DNA from: Brachyspira pilosicoli
Lineage (GTDB): Bacteria; Spirochaetota; Brachyspiria; Brachyspirales; Brachyspiraceae
Direction of reading: 5' to 3'
NCBI RefSeq assembly: GCF_036997485.1
Contig: NZ_JAWLPU010000001.1
Span: 868,001-932,000, forward strand
DNA: 64,000 nt
Below are positions 8,975 through 18,858 of this stretch, piece by piece. Each line of letters begins with the position of its first letter. Positions within the stretch are counted from its first letter, which is position 1. Below the pieces are notes generated by a model. That model searched no databases, was not told the DNA's origin, and saw only the letters and a list, made by a program, of their open reading frames with translations. The position numbers and the translations under genes are program-made.

Positions 8975-9680
8975 TTATAATACTTTAATTTTACTTATAG
9001 CAGGACAATCAAAAAGATTTGGCGGAAAAATAAAAAAGCAATTTATTAAAGTTGATAATAAGCCTATATTCATACATACTTTAATTAATGTTTTAAAGTT
9101 TAAATTTGATAATATTGTTTTAGTAAGTTCAAAATATGAGATAAATAATATAAAAAAGTATATAGAAAAAGAAGATGCTATAAAAGATAATATTAAAAAA
9201 ATTATGCATTATATAGAAGGCGGAAGCGAGAGGGTTTATTCTGTTTATAATGCTATTAAATATTTAAATGAAAATAATATAAAAACTGATTATGTGTTTA
9301 TTCATGATGGAGTAAGACCATTAGTAACAAAAAAAGAAATATTAAGCCTTTATAATTATGTATTAAAAAATGATGCTGCTATACTTGCTTCTAAAGTAAC
9401 AGATACTATAAAAAAAGTTGATGATAATAAAAATATTAAAGAGACAATAGATAGAACATATTTATATAGAGCTGCTACTCCTCAGGCATTCAATTTTAAT
9501 AAATACTTGGAAGCTATCAGTAAATATATGAATGCTAAAAATAAAAAATTAGCAACAGATGATGCGGAAATATATAGTAAATATTCAGGGAAAGTTGGTA
9601 TTATAGAATGCTCTTCAAATAATATAAAAATAACAAATAAAGAAGATTTATCTATTTTTAAAAAACTAAAAGGCATATAA
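8967..9680 (+). CDS. ispD: 2-C-methyl-D-erythritol 4-phosphate cytidylyltransferase
   Basis: This 237-residue enzyme adds CMP to methylerythritol phosphate in the non-mevalonate isoprenoid pathway. Family features are the N-terminal nucleotide loop LLIAGQSKRFGGKIKKQF, the VFIHDGVRPLV segment near residue 108, RAATPQAF near 169 and the acidic metal site TDDAEIY near 192. The loop reads AGQSKRFGG, a mild variant of the usual AAGxGxRxG. The start overlaps the MATE stop by 8 bp and has no strong ribosome-binding site, so translation probably depends on the upstream gene. The substrate link between the two genes is not obvious. Confidence 0.92.
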   Translation: MNNYNTLILLIAGQSKRFGGKIKKQFIKVDNKPIFIHTLINVLKFKFDNIVLVSSKYEINNIKKYIEKEDAIKDNIKKIMHYIEGGSERVYSVYNAIKYLNENNIKTDYVFIHDGVRPLVTKKEILSLYNYVLKNDAAILASKVTDTIKKVDDNKNIKETIDRTYLYRAATPQAFNFNKYLEAISKYMNAKNKKLATDDAEIYSKYSGKVGIIECSSNNIKITNKEDLSIFKKLKGI

Positions 9681-9821
9681 TTTTGTATATTTAATATATA
9701 TATGCTTTTTGTATTGTAATAAGATATATTTTAATAAGTATATATCCGAAAATTTTATATAACAATTTTTATTGAAATAGGTTATTATATTAGTTGCTTA
9801 TAGGCTTATGGAGGTATATGA

Positions 9822-12800
9822 GTGCGTAGTAAAAAGCACTCACGTTTTAAACTTTATTTAGCTACTACCTTGATAGCTTTCTTAATACCTAGTTTGTTTA
9901 GCATTTCTTTTGTATTTTCAAATAAACAGAAGTATTTAGATAATATTATATCTTATGTAAATAAAGTATCTCCTATTAATATTTATATAGAGGATATAAG
10001 CTTATCATTTAGGTTAGAAATTATTCTTGATAATGTAAAACTTTATTCTAAAGGTAATGATAAGGAATTTCTTAGTATGGAAAGAGCTCTTTTGAGTTTT
10101 AACCCACTAAGGCTTTTTATAAAGAAAGATATATTTTATATGCTTAGTGATGTTGATGTTACTAAGGGTGATTTTTATCCTGAGTTTTTGGATACATCTA
10201 TTTTTCAGTCGAATAGTAATGCAGATACAGATTACAAAGAGATTATAAAAAATATAACAGATATATTATTAGATAAAAGTATTCTTGTAAGAGATTTTAA
10301 TACAAAAATAGAAGATAAGGATGGAAATATATCTCAGGTTTCTATAACATCTCTTAATGGAAACTTTAGGTCATACAAATATTTTCTTACTTATAATTTA
10401 AATCTTCCGGACGAGACTATATTAAATTTTTCTACAGAAGTTAATCCTGATTTATCTTTTTTAACATGTATAATAAGTGCTAAAGACAGCGAAAGAGATT
10501 TATTTAAATACGATATAAATGCTACAAATAATAATGATTTTTTAGAATTAAATTTAAAAAATACAGAAAAAGATGATCTATTAAATATTAATTATAACTA
10601 TAATAATAAAAAACTTAATTTCAAACTTTTAGATGCCAATATAGATAAAAATACAGTTTATAAGTTTGTGAGCATAGCATTAGATACCCCTATAATATAC
10701 AATGCTATAAAGCCTAATGATGATAACATAAAAATGATTAGTAATGCTATTGACCGTTTTGATTATGTGAATATTAATGCTTATGGTAATTATGAGATTG
10801 ATAAAGACATATATATAGATTTTGATATTAGAGCAAAAGACGAATTATTTAATTTATATGCTGATGCAAAAATTACTAATAATAATTTAATATTATCTAA
10901 TGTTAATATCAATGCTTTAGACGGCAATATAGTATTGAGCGGCATAGTTCCTTTGAATGATCCTGTTTCCAGTGTATTGAGTTTGAATGTTAATGACTTA
11001 TCTGCTGGTGCTAATAGGCTATCTGCTGCTTTATCATTAAAACCTATAAAAGTTAATGATGAAGAGTTGTCTTCCAGTTTTATAATATCAGAATTGTCTT
11101 ATGAAAATGCCTTAAAATATCCATTAACATGGGTTGTAAGGTACATGAAAAAAGAAAAATATATAAAAATGAATTTAAGCGGAAATAAATATATAGACCC
11201 TTTTAATGTTGATATATCATTAGATAATACTAAAGCTGTATTGGTAGAGGCTGATGGTATTATACCGCAAGAATTATTTGTTGTATTTTTGGGCGGCAAT
11301 CCTATTGATAATTTATCTTCTCTAAATGTTAAATATAGTTTAAGCAATGCTTCGTATACAGATGGAAAGGGAAATGTTCATGTATTAAATGTGTCTTCTA
11401 GAAAGATTTATACAGAGGAATATTTAATTAGAGTAGGGGCTTTAGCTTACAGTAATAAAATAGAGATTAACGATATATTTTATAGGCTTTCAGAAGGCGG
11501 CGGTATTAATGCTAATGCTGTTATAGAATACGATAAGAATTTCAACATAAAAGCTAATGGAAGCGTAAAGACACCTATTGGTGATTATAATTTAAATGGC
11601 TTCACACTTACAGCTACTAATGGAAGCAGGATATTATATGCTTCTACAGAGCATTCGGAAATAGTTGCTAATGGCTTTATTGCAACCAATGGAGATTTTG
11701 AATTAAATATAGCAACACCTAATGAATTAAAAGTTAATGATATATCTTTTAATGCAGATGTATCTATAGACAATTACAGAAATAAGCCAATATATTTATA
11801 TGGGGACATTAAATTTAATAAAAACATATCCCCTATTGTTGCATTAAATACTCAATTTGAACTTTCTAATACAAGCATAGTATTTACAAACATAGTAGTT
11901 GATTATGGCGACAATAGAGTGTTTGGCGAGGGTGTACTTTCTTCTTCTGATGGGGTTAATAAGTTTACGGCTTTACTTAAAGACCCTAATAATAATGGAA
12001 TGATAGCTTTAGATACATCTATTAACCAAAATAATTTATTTGGAAATCTTACTATATCCGATTTGCCTTTTAACCTTGATATGGCTGGCGGAATGTATGG
12101 CATAATTACTGCTAATGCAACTGTAATAGGGCTTCTCAATGACCCTGTTATATATTTAGACAAGTTTAATATAAAAGATTTTGAAATTCTAGGAGACAGG
12201 TATGATGTTTCTTTAACAGGCTATTATAAAACAGATGAAGTAGAGATAAAAAATGTACTTATGAGCAAAACTGGTTCTATTGGTATTGTAAAGTCGAGAA
12301 CATTTAAAAAAACAGGTGAGCAATTAAAAATACCTTATGCATATTTTTCAAAAGATTTGCATAATATGACTATAGAAGTTGATAAATTATTTTATTTGAG
12401 TACTTATTCCGGCACCATTGATTATAATATGCGCTCTTTAGCAGATGGAAGCAAAGAGTTTAGACTACAGACAACACCTATAACAATTAATAAAAGAAAG
12501 CTTCCTGAGTTTGGTACTATAATACGATATAATAATGATTATATTACATTTGAAAACAATAAAAGTCATGGTATATATGGAAGCATTTCTAATAAAGATG
12601 GAGTTAGTGCAACTTCGTTAAGATATGTTTATGATAATTATGATATTCTTAATATTGATGGTACTATAAAAGATACAGGTAAAGAGCAAGTAGATTTGCT
12701 TCTTACATCCGATAGGCTTAATGTTGAGATATTTGAGATATTTAATGTATTATTTACAGAGATACAGTCATCGCCTACTAATTTTATGGTTGATAATAAG

Positions 12801-14267
12801 CCTTATACTTTATATGCCAAGGTTCACGGACCTAAAGACGATATTGCAATTAATGGAAGATTTTTAGGTCATGGCAAGAAAGTAAAAATAGCATATTTCT
12901 CTGATATATTTGACAGTACAGTTGTAGATTTTAATTTTGACGGCAATATGTTTAATGTAAACAATCTTACATTTACTTATAAGGGTAAGAAAAATTTATC
13001 TATTACAGGGGAAGCCGAAATATTTAAAAATAATATAAATTATATGGCTTTTGATTTACTTTCATCAGACGAGCAATTAGGACTTTTAAATGGTTCATTA
13101 GACCTTAATATTGTAAAAATAAAGGGACCTTTACACGTAGATTTACAAGTTGGCGGAAATATAGCAGAGCCGAGAATAGGCGGAACATTAACTCTTATGA
13201 AAAGTGATGTTCAATTATCTATTAACCCTCAAAATACATATAAAGAGCATGTTTATGGTATGGCTAGTAAGATTTATTGGGATTTTGTTATAGAAGCTTG
13301 GCAGCAAGTTAGAGTTGCGCATAATTTGGTTGGCGATGTTTATCTTGAAGACGGCTCTAAAATGAGTGTATACAGCACATTGAGAGACGGATTAGAGTTA
13401 GAGGGTACTATTAATTTTGATAGGGGAAGCATTTATTATTTACAGAATGTATATCAAGTAGAAAATGGTACTTTAACATTCCCAGATGTTAATAGTTATG
13501 ACCCTATAATAGAAGCAACTGCTTTCACATATAAAAAATATTATCCGGCAAATGTCAGTGTTTCTGCAGATTCTTTGGAATATCAAAATGCAGGTGAAAG
13601 CGTTACACTTTATATGGAAATGAATGCCCGAGTTTCTCAATTATTGACAGACAGCACAGGCGGCATATCTCCTGTAAGATTCTACACTATCCCTTCGCTT
13701 GGACAGTATCAGGTTAATCAATTAGCTGGAATACCTCAGGGTACTTTTGGTAATAGAGAAAATCAAGTTTATGCCGAAAATTTCAACAGTATAAACTCTG
13801 CTAACAATATGAATAATGCCCAACTACAGCAGCTTACTATGAATTATAGTGATTTGATATTGAGAAGTACGGTTTTAAGACCAGTAGAGCGTTGGGTAAG
13901 GCAGTTTTTGGGTATAGATTATATTAACTTAAGCCCTACGGTGGTGAATAACTTATTGTTTGTTACAAATAACAATAATCTTAGTGCTTCTTCTGTTTGG
14001 GATAATACGAGCGTAGGTATAGGTAAATATATTTCTAAATATCTATATTTGAAATATGATGTTACTTATAGAGTTAATGATGCTTCAAGGCCGAGCGAAT
14101 TAGGAAGACCGGTTGATGCTTACTATTTTGACCATCAATTTGGCTTTGAAGTGTCTTTACTAAAAAATTATAGACTTGCAAATTTTGTATTTGAGTATAA
14201 AATAAACCCTTTCAATATAAAAGGAACAGGTCAAGACTTTAATATAGTTACACGGTGGAGATTTTAG
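9822..14267 (+). CDS. tamB: TamB-like translocation and assembly module protein (DUF490)
   Basis: This is a 1481-residue inner-membrane-anchored, periplasm-spanning protein. An N-terminal anchor helix (about residues 12-30) is followed by a very long beta-rich region of the AsmA/TamB type and a C-terminal DUF490 domain ending in a barrel-like aromatic strand (FNIVTRWRF). TamB-like proteins form grooved bridges that assist outer-membrane protein insertion and/or phospholipid transport. The start is GTG at 9822 with GGAGG 7 nt upstream; the nearby ATG at 9818 runs into a stop after three codons. Its stop shares one base with the bamA start (TAGTG), so the two are tightly coupled. Confidence 0.92.
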   Translation: MRSKKHSRFKLYLATTLIAFLIPSLFSISFVFSNKQKYLDNIISYVNKVSPINIYIEDISLSFRLEIILDNVKLYSKGNDKEFLSMERALLSFNPLRLFIKKDIFYMLSDVDVTKGDFYPEFLDTSIFQSNSNADTDYKEIIKNITDILLDKSILVRDFNTKIEDKDGNISQVSITSLNGNFRSYKYFLTYNLNLPDETILNFSTEVNPDLSFLTCIISAKDSERDLFKYDINATNNNDFLELNLKNTEKDDLLNINYNYNNKKLNFKLLDANIDKNTVYKFVSIALDTPIIYNAIKPNDDNIKMISNAIDRFDYVNINAYGNYEIDKDIYIDFDIRAKDELFNLYADAKITNNNLILSNVNINALDGNIVLSGIVPLNDPVSSVLSLNVNDLSAGANRLSAALSLKPIKVNDEELSSSFIISELSYENALKYPLTWVVRYMKKEKYIKMNLSGNKYIDPFNVDISLDNTKAVLVEADGIIPQELFVVFLGGNPIDNLSSLNVKYSLSNASYTDGKGNVHVLNVSSRKIYTEEYLIRVGALAYSNKIEINDIFYRLSEGGGINANAVIEYDKNFNIKANGSVKTPIGDYNLNGFTLTATNGSRILYASTEHSEIVANGFIATNGDFELNIATPNELKVNDISFNADVSIDNYRNKPIYLYGDIKFNKNISPIVALNTQFELSNTSIVFTNIVVDYGDNRVFGEGVLSSSDGVNKFTALLKDPNNNGMIALDTSINQNNLFGNLTISDLPFNLDMAGGMYGIITANATVIGLLNDPVIYLDKFNIKDFEILGDRYDVSLTGYYKTDEVEIKNVLMSKTGSIGIVKSRTFKKTGEQLKIPYAYFSKDLHNMTIEVDKLFYLSTYSGTIDYNMRSLADGSKEFRLQTTPITINKRKLPEFGTIIRYNNDYITFENNKSHGIYGSISNKDGVSATSLRYVYDNYDILNIDGTIKDTGKEQVDLLLTSDRLNVEIFEIFNVLFTEIQSSPTNFMVDNKPYTLYAKVHGPKDDIAINGRFLGHGKKVKIAYFSDIFDSTVVDFNFDGNMFNVNNLTFTYKGKKNLSITGEAEIFKNNINYMAFDLLSSDEQLGLLNGSLDLNIVKIKGPLHVDLQVGGNIAEPRIGGTLTLMKSDVQLSINPQNTYKEHVYGMASKIYWDFVIEAWQQVRVAHNLVGDVYLEDGSKMSVYSTLRDGLELEGTINFDRGSIYYLQNVYQVENGTLTFPDVNSYDPIIEATAFTYKKYYPANVSVSADSLEYQNAGESVTLYMEMNARVSQLLTDSTGGISPVRFYTIPSLGQYQVNQLAGIPQGTFGNRENQVYAENFNSINSANNMNNAQLQQLTMNYSDLILRSTVLRPVERWVRQFLGIDYINLSPTVVNNLLFVTNNNNLSASSVWDNTSVGIGKYISKYLYLKYDVTYRVNDASRPSELGRPVDAYYFDHQFGFEVSLLKNYRLANFVFEYKINPFNIKGTGQDFNIVTRWRF

Positions 14268-16885
14268 TGAAATTTAGAATAAATCTTATTATTATTATTG
14301 TTATTACTCTTTTTGCTGCCTTTTTATTTTTGAAGGCGGCTGAAAGTGATTTTGAAAATTTACAAACTTCACAAAATATTGCAGTCTATGAAGGTCTTAC
14401 TATTAAAGACATAATAGTTACAGGGGAAGTAAGGCTTAGCGAGGAGCAAGTAAAAAATAATTTCCCTATTAAAAAAGGAAGTAAATTTTCTAGAACAGAA
14501 GTTAATAATGCTATAAAAAGTCTATTTAACACAGAATCTTTCGACAGAGTTGCTATAGATGTTACAAGAGAAGATGACGGCATTATACTTAATATAGTAG
14601 TGGCAGAGAGATTTATTATTAAAGATATTATATATAACGGAAATAAGCGTTTAAGCAGAACAGCATTAAATGATGCCATAAAACCTATAATGCGTGTGGG
14701 AGACCCTTATATACCTCAGAAGTTAAATGATGCTGTTAATGCTATTATCACTAACTATCAAGATAAAGGATATTTAAAGGCTTATGTTGAGCCAAAGGTT
14801 ACTGAAGATAAAGCAGCTTCTGATGTTGTAATAGAGATGAATATTGTAGAGGGTAATGAGGTTAAGGTATCGAGCATTCGTTTTCACGGAAACACCCACT
14901 TTTCTCCTAATGAATTAAAAAGACAGATGTCTACAAAGGAAAATGGTTTCTTATCTTTGGGTAAGTTTAATGAGTTTAAGTTTGAAGAGGATAAGTCTAA
15001 AATAGTAAAGTATTATGCTGATAGAGGTTATTACAAGGCTAAAGTAAATAATGTTCGATATACTTATCAATGGAGAGACCCTCAGGTAAAAAATGAGCAG
15101 GATTTGATTATAGATATTTACATCACAGAAGGTGATAAATACTATTTTGGAGATATTGGATTTAAGGGTAATTTTGTTATACCTTCAGATGTTATACAGG
15201 CGGATATAAAATCTAAGAAGGGCGCTTTGTATAATTATACTTATCACATGGCTGATTATCAGGGTATACAAAATAAATATTCTGAGAAGGGTTATATATT
15301 TAGACAAGTTATTCCTGTTATATCGGTTAATGAAGAAAACAAGATAGTTAATATAATGTATGATATAGTTGAAAACGATAAGGCGCATATAGAAAACATC
15401 ACAATAGCAGGAAACACTAAAACTAAAGATTTTGTTATACAAAGATATATTGATATAAAACCTGGTGAGGTATTTAACTCTGCTAAAATACAGCGTGTAC
15501 AAGAGAGATTATATAATACGCAATTCTTTGACAATATTAATATTAATGTAAAGCCTGGGTCTGCTGAAGGACTTATGGAGCTTGGTCTTAATGTTACTGA
15601 TGGTAAGTCTGCTATGGTATCTGGAGGAGGCGGTTTTTCTACTGGTTCTGGATTTAAAGTTTTTGCTTCTATTAGAGAAAACAACTTTTTAGGAAGAGGC
15701 TTGCAATTAGGTTTAAGCGGTGAGTTTGGTCAGACTCAAAAGAGAATAGCAGTTAATTTTGCAGAGCCTTATTTGCTTAATTTGCCTATATATTTGGGAT
15801 TTGATTTATCTTACTTTAATGAAAGTGTTAATACAGGATATCAAATAGGAAGTGACCAGTTTGGGCTTCCTAAATACTCTTATTATACAAGACATGGTTT
15901 TGAAGGTATTGCGAGGGTTGGTTATTATTTCTTTGACTATTACTCAACTTTCTTAACATTTGACACCATTGTACAGCAGTATCAGCAGTGGTATGATCAA
16001 GGTGCAACAGCTGAAACCCCAAATTATGTTTTGAATGATATTAAAAAATATTTAGTTCATAGAATAGACAAAAAAGACGGAAGTTTCCAAAGATGGCAAA
16101 GTGATTGGTTTACTACTTTTATAGTATCTTATTCACTTCTTAGAGACAGCAGAAATGATTATCTTAACCCTACAAGGGGAAGTTTCTTAAGAGGTACAGT
16201 GGATTTCTACTTTAACCATACACAATTAATGAGATTAAATGCTACAGGTTTCTTAGCTGTGCCTGCTACTAAATGGCTTTCATTTGCATTCTATGGTGAG
16301 ATTGGTCAAATTATAGCCATTCCTGGACTTCCTATTCAGAATGATGCTGATGTGCTTTATTATCTTAACCCATTTGAAGATGTTAGAGGTTGGGATACTT
16401 CTAAATATACTATATTTAAATATAATAGAGGTTTAAGCACTTATGATTTGCCTAATGAAAATGGTCAAAAAGATTCTTGGAGTTATGGTAGAGCTAAAGT
16501 GAGGTTCTTTGCAGAGCTTCGTATACCTATTATACCAAAAACTTTAGGATTTGTTGGTTTTCTTGATGCAGGTCAGTTATGGCTTCCTTATTCTACAGGT
16601 CTTAATTCTTATGGAGATGCTTATGATTATCCTTCTCAGTTTATGGATATTAAGGATATATTTGACCCTTCACAGTATATGTATTCTGTAGGTTTTGGTT
16701 TGAGACTTACTATACCAATATTTAATATTAGATTCTATTTTGCTAAGAGGTTTGTTTACAATAAAGATGATGTTGGTTTTGGTAAAGGATTTCAGGATTT
16801 TGAGGGCGATACTTATTCTCCTCTTGGTAAGTGGCTTGGCAGAGGCTGGGGAATTGCATTTACAATGAACCACCCATTCTATTAA
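14267..16885 (+). CDS. bamA: BamA/Omp85 outer-membrane assembly factor
   Basis: This 872-residue protein inserts beta-barrel proteins into the outer membrane. A signal peptide (IINLIIIIVITLF region) precedes five POTRA repeats, beginning near IKDIIVTGEVRL, IIKDIIYNGNKRL, VKVSSIRFHGNTHF, FGDIGFKGNFV and IENITIAGNTKT. The C-terminal half is the Omp85 barrel. I prefer the GTG at 14267, which overlaps the TamB stop as TAGTG and has GGAG 6 nt upstream, to the GTG at 14255. The tamB-bamA order is also known from other diderm phyla. An OmpH/Skp-like gene follows, making a compact biogenesis locus. Confidence 0.95.
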   Translation: MKFRINLIIIIVITLFAAFLFLKAAESDFENLQTSQNIAVYEGLTIKDIIVTGEVRLSEEQVKNNFPIKKGSKFSRTEVNNAIKSLFNTESFDRVAIDVTREDDGIILNIVVAERFIIKDIIYNGNKRLSRTALNDAIKPIMRVGDPYIPQKLNDAVNAIITNYQDKGYLKAYVEPKVTEDKAASDVVIEMNIVEGNEVKVSSIRFHGNTHFSPNELKRQMSTKENGFLSLGKFNEFKFEEDKSKIVKYYADRGYYKAKVNNVRYTYQWRDPQVKNEQDLIIDIYITEGDKYYFGDIGFKGNFVIPSDVIQADIKSKKGALYNYTYHMADYQGIQNKYSEKGYIFRQVIPVISVNEENKIVNIMYDIVENDKAHIENITIAGNTKTKDFVIQRYIDIKPGEVFNSAKIQRVQERLYNTQFFDNININVKPGSAEGLMELGLNVTDGKSAMVSGGGGFSTGSGFKVFASIRENNFLGRGLQLGLSGEFGQTQKRIAVNFAEPYLLNLPIYLGFDLSYFNESVNTGYQIGSDQFGLPKYSYYTRHGFEGIARVGYYFFDYYSTFLTFDTIVQQYQQWYDQGATAETPNYVLNDIKKYLVHRIDKKDGSFQRWQSDWFTTFIVSYSLLRDSRNDYLNPTRGSFLRGTVDFYFNHTQLMRLNATGFLAVPATKWLSFAFYGEIGQIIAIPGLPIQNDADVLYYLNPFEDVRGWDTSKYTIFKYNRGLSTYDLPNENGQKDSWSYGRAKVRFFAELRIPIIPKTLGFVGFLDAGQLWLPYSTGLNSYGDAYDYPSQFMDIKDIFDPSQYMYSVGFGLRLTIPIFNIRFYFAKRFVYNKDDVGFGKGFQDFEGDTYSPLGKWLGRGWGIAFTMNHPFY

Positions 16886-16976
16886 AATTATATATTGCTA
16901 TTTTGCAGTTTTTATTATAATTTTTATTATATTTATAAATAATTTGTCAGTAAAATATAAAAGGAGAAAATAAATT

Positions 16977-17402
16977 ATGAAAAAATATTATATTTTTGGC
17001 TTAATGTTTTTATCTTTTTTAGTTATATCTGTAATAAGTCCGAGAGTTTTTACACAATCATATAGGCTTACTAAGGTTGGTTATGTTGATTTAGATAGAG
17101 TTGTAAAAGAGGTTACGAAAGATGAAGTTTTTGTTGAGAATTTAAAATTAAAAATGGAAGAGCAAAATAATAGAGATTTAGCAGAAACTAATAATACAGA
17201 AATAAATACTAATCCGAGAGATAATTCTTTGAGAGGTCAAGTTAAAAGACAGGTTGCTTCATCACTTCTTGGTATAGTAAAAAAAGAAGGTTATACTTTA
17301 ATACTTGAGAGAACTGAATATGCTATTCTTTATGCAGATAGGAATTTTGATATTACAGATGCTGTTATTAAGGATGTGAAAGAATCTGTTATGAAAAAAT
17401 AA
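16977..17402 (+). CDS. OmpH/Skp-family periplasmic chaperone, short form
   Basis: This 141-residue protein starts with a signal peptide (to about residue 27) and the family's KVGYVDLDRVVKEV strand-helix, and ends with the conserved GYTLILERTEYAILYAD and DITDAVIKDVKESV segments. Skp-like proteins trimerise and hold unfolded outer-membrane proteins on their way to BamA. The family usually has ~160-180 residues with two long coiled-coil arms. Here the middle is shortened and holds an Asn/Glu-rich stretch, so the tentacles must be short. AAGGAG lies 8 nt before the start. Position after bamA supports the call. Confidence 0.85.
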   Translation: MKKYYIFGLMFLSFLVISVISPRVFTQSYRLTKVGYVDLDRVVKEVTKDEVFVENLKLKMEEQNNRDLAETNNTEINTNPRDNSLRGQVKRQVASSLLGIVKKEGYTLILERTEYAILYADRNFDITDAVIKDVKESVMKK

Positions 17403-17442
17403 TTATTAATAAATAGTATAATTCATTTAAAAATACATACTA

Positions 17443-17471
17443 TTGACAAATAATAAAAAAGACTTTATATT
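17443..17471 (+). promoter_or_regulatory. Promoter of the structured ncRNA
   Basis: TTGACA (17443-17448), a 17-bp spacer and TATATT (17466-17471) form a near-consensus sigma-70 promoter. Initiation would fall around 17478, exactly where the 5' arm of the RNA closing stem begins. Confidence 0.8.
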
Positions 17472-17477
17472 AATAAT

Positions 17478-17676
17478 ACTCTGCTTGGTACGTGAAGCGA
17501 TGACATTCTTGCACCAGTATAATTTAATGCTAAAGGGATCTGGATTGAAGCATCAATGATAGGCTCGCCATTATCGCGATATGGTATAGAGAAATCAAGG
17601 TCATGTTTCTGGGGAACCCACCTGACTATAAAGTTAGGTGCATTTATGTCGCATACGGCTATAGCGGAGCTTTTTT
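17478..17676 (+). ncRNA. ssrS: Structured small RNA, probable 6S RNA
   Basis: An RNA of about 190-200 nt fits between a consensus promoter and a T6 run. Its ends pair: CTCTGC near 17479 with GCGGAG at 17664-17669, then GTACGT with GCATAC (one mismatch), then GACAT with ATGTC. Inside, the 3' strand carries a 9-bp hairpin (CACCTGACT/AGTTAGGTG), and the far end closes with CCA.TAT/ATATGG around CGCG. A long rod with an internal bubble and a small hairpin on the 3' side is the 6S plan, and the size fits. Sequences typical of tmRNA, RNase P RNA or SRP RNA were not seen. The 6S name is inference from architecture; the ncRNA itself is better supported. It explains the 361-bp gap between ompH-like and the pseudouridine synthase genes. 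Confidence 0.68.
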
Positions 17677-17763
17677 ATATATTATGTGTTATAAATTATT
17701 AATTATATTCGCTATTATTAATCAAATAAAAAACCCAAATACATACAAAATTAGAGAGTAACA

Positions 17764-18822
17764 ATGGATAATAAAACAAATAAAGAAAATACTAGACTTG
17801 TTAAAGTTATATTAGAATCTGGTTTTGCAAGCAGAAGAAATTGCGAGAAAGCTATAATGTCTGGAAGGGTGAGAGTAAACAATCAGGTGATATTAGACCC
17901 TGCTTATAGAGTTAAAGAAACAGACAGTGTTTCAATAGATAGAAATATTATAGAAAGACAAACTAAAAGGTATATGGCTTTATATAAGCCTTTGGGGGTT
18001 GTGAGCACTACTAAATATTTACCTGGCAGAAGGATAATTACAGAGTTTTTTAAGGGTATAAAAGAGAGGCTTTTTTATGCTGGAAGACTTGACTCTGAAT
18101 CTCGGGGGATTATGATTATTACAAATGACGGTGAGTTTGCTAATATTATAACACACCCGTCTTATGAAATATTAAAAGTTTATGATGTTACAGTTAATGG
18201 AAAAATAGATTCTGAAGCTCTATTAAAAGCAAGCGGCGGCATTACAATAAAAAATGTTACATATTCCCCTTTTAAGTTTAAAATTCTCTCTAAAGGAAGA
18301 GTGCAAAGTAAGATTCGCCTTACTATAAACGAAGGTAAAAACAGAGAGATAAGAAAGATATTCGATTATTTGGGTTATAAGGTTATTGATTTGGAGAGAA
18401 TATCTGTAGGGTGTGTGAGCAAATATGATGATGTATCTGGTACTTTAGAGGCTGGACATATTAGAGATTTAACAAAAAAAGAGATAGAGTTTTTCTTTAA
18501 GCAAAAAGATAAAAAGCTCAAAGAGATAGAGTCTTTATTTTCTAATAACACACTTGAAACAGATGAAGAGTTTAACGAAGAAGATTTTCTAAAAGATAGT
18601 GAAAAAGAAGTAAAAAAAGAAGAGAAAAAACAGCATGATAAATCTAAATGGGCTAAGGCTAAACCTAAGAAAAAAAGATTAGCGCCTAAAAAATCTACTA
18701 TTAAAAAAATTAGTGCTAAAAAAATTGCTGCTTCTAAAGAAAAAAAATTAAAAACGGTAAAAAAATCTGTTAAAAAGTCATTAAAAAAGAATACAAAATC
18801 TTTAAATAAGAAAAGTAAATAA
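17764..18822 (+). CDS. RsuA/RluB-family rRNA pseudouridine synthase with Lys-rich tail
   Basis: This 352-residue enzyme converts uridine to pseudouridine in rRNA. An N-terminal S4 RNA-binding domain (residues ~12-60, ESGFASRRNCEKAI) is followed by the catalytic domain with Asp in AGRLDSESRGIMI (near residue 115) and the conserved EGKNREIRKIFDYLG. Family members have ~240-290 residues. Here the last ~100 are highly charged and end in a Lys-dense tail, probably an added RNA-contact region. Whether it modifies 16S or 23S rRNA cannot be told. A strong terminator follows. Confidence 0.9.
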   Translation: MDNKTNKENTRLVKVILESGFASRRNCEKAIMSGRVRVNNQVILDPAYRVKETDSVSIDRNIIERQTKRYMALYKPLGVVSTTKYLPGRRIITEFFKGIKERLFYAGRLDSESRGIMIITNDGEFANIITHPSYEILKVYDVTVNGKIDSEALLKASGGITIKNVTYSPFKFKILSKGRVQSKIRLTINEGKNREIRKIFDYLGYKVIDLERISVGCVSKYDDVSGTLEAGHIRDLTKKEIEFFFKQKDKKLKEIESLFSNNTLETDEEFNEEDFLKDSEKEVKKEEKKQHDKSKWAKAKPKKKRLAPKKSTIKKISAKKIAASKEKKLKTVKKSVKKSLKKNTKSLNKKSK

Positions 18823-18823
18823 T

Positions 18824-18858
18824 TAGCCCTATAATATTATTATAGGGCTATCACTTTA
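18824..18858 (+). terminator. Terminator after the pseudouridine synthase gene
   Basis: TAGCCCTATAATA (18824-18836) is matched by TATTATAGGGCTA (18838-18850), a near-perfect inverted repeat starting within 2 bp of the stop codon, followed by a moderately T-rich stretch. Confidence 0.75.

Noticed and set aside
15185-15684. Long minus-strand frames inside bamA.
   Set aside because: They lie opposite a strongly supported gene and have no family resemblance; they follow from codon bias.
17478-17676. The ncRNA considered as tmRNA, RNase P RNA or SRP RNA.
   Set aside because: It lacks a tRNA-like end and tag frame, the RNase P conserved core, and the SRP GGAA-tetraloop domain; the size also does not fit tmRNA or RNase P RNA.
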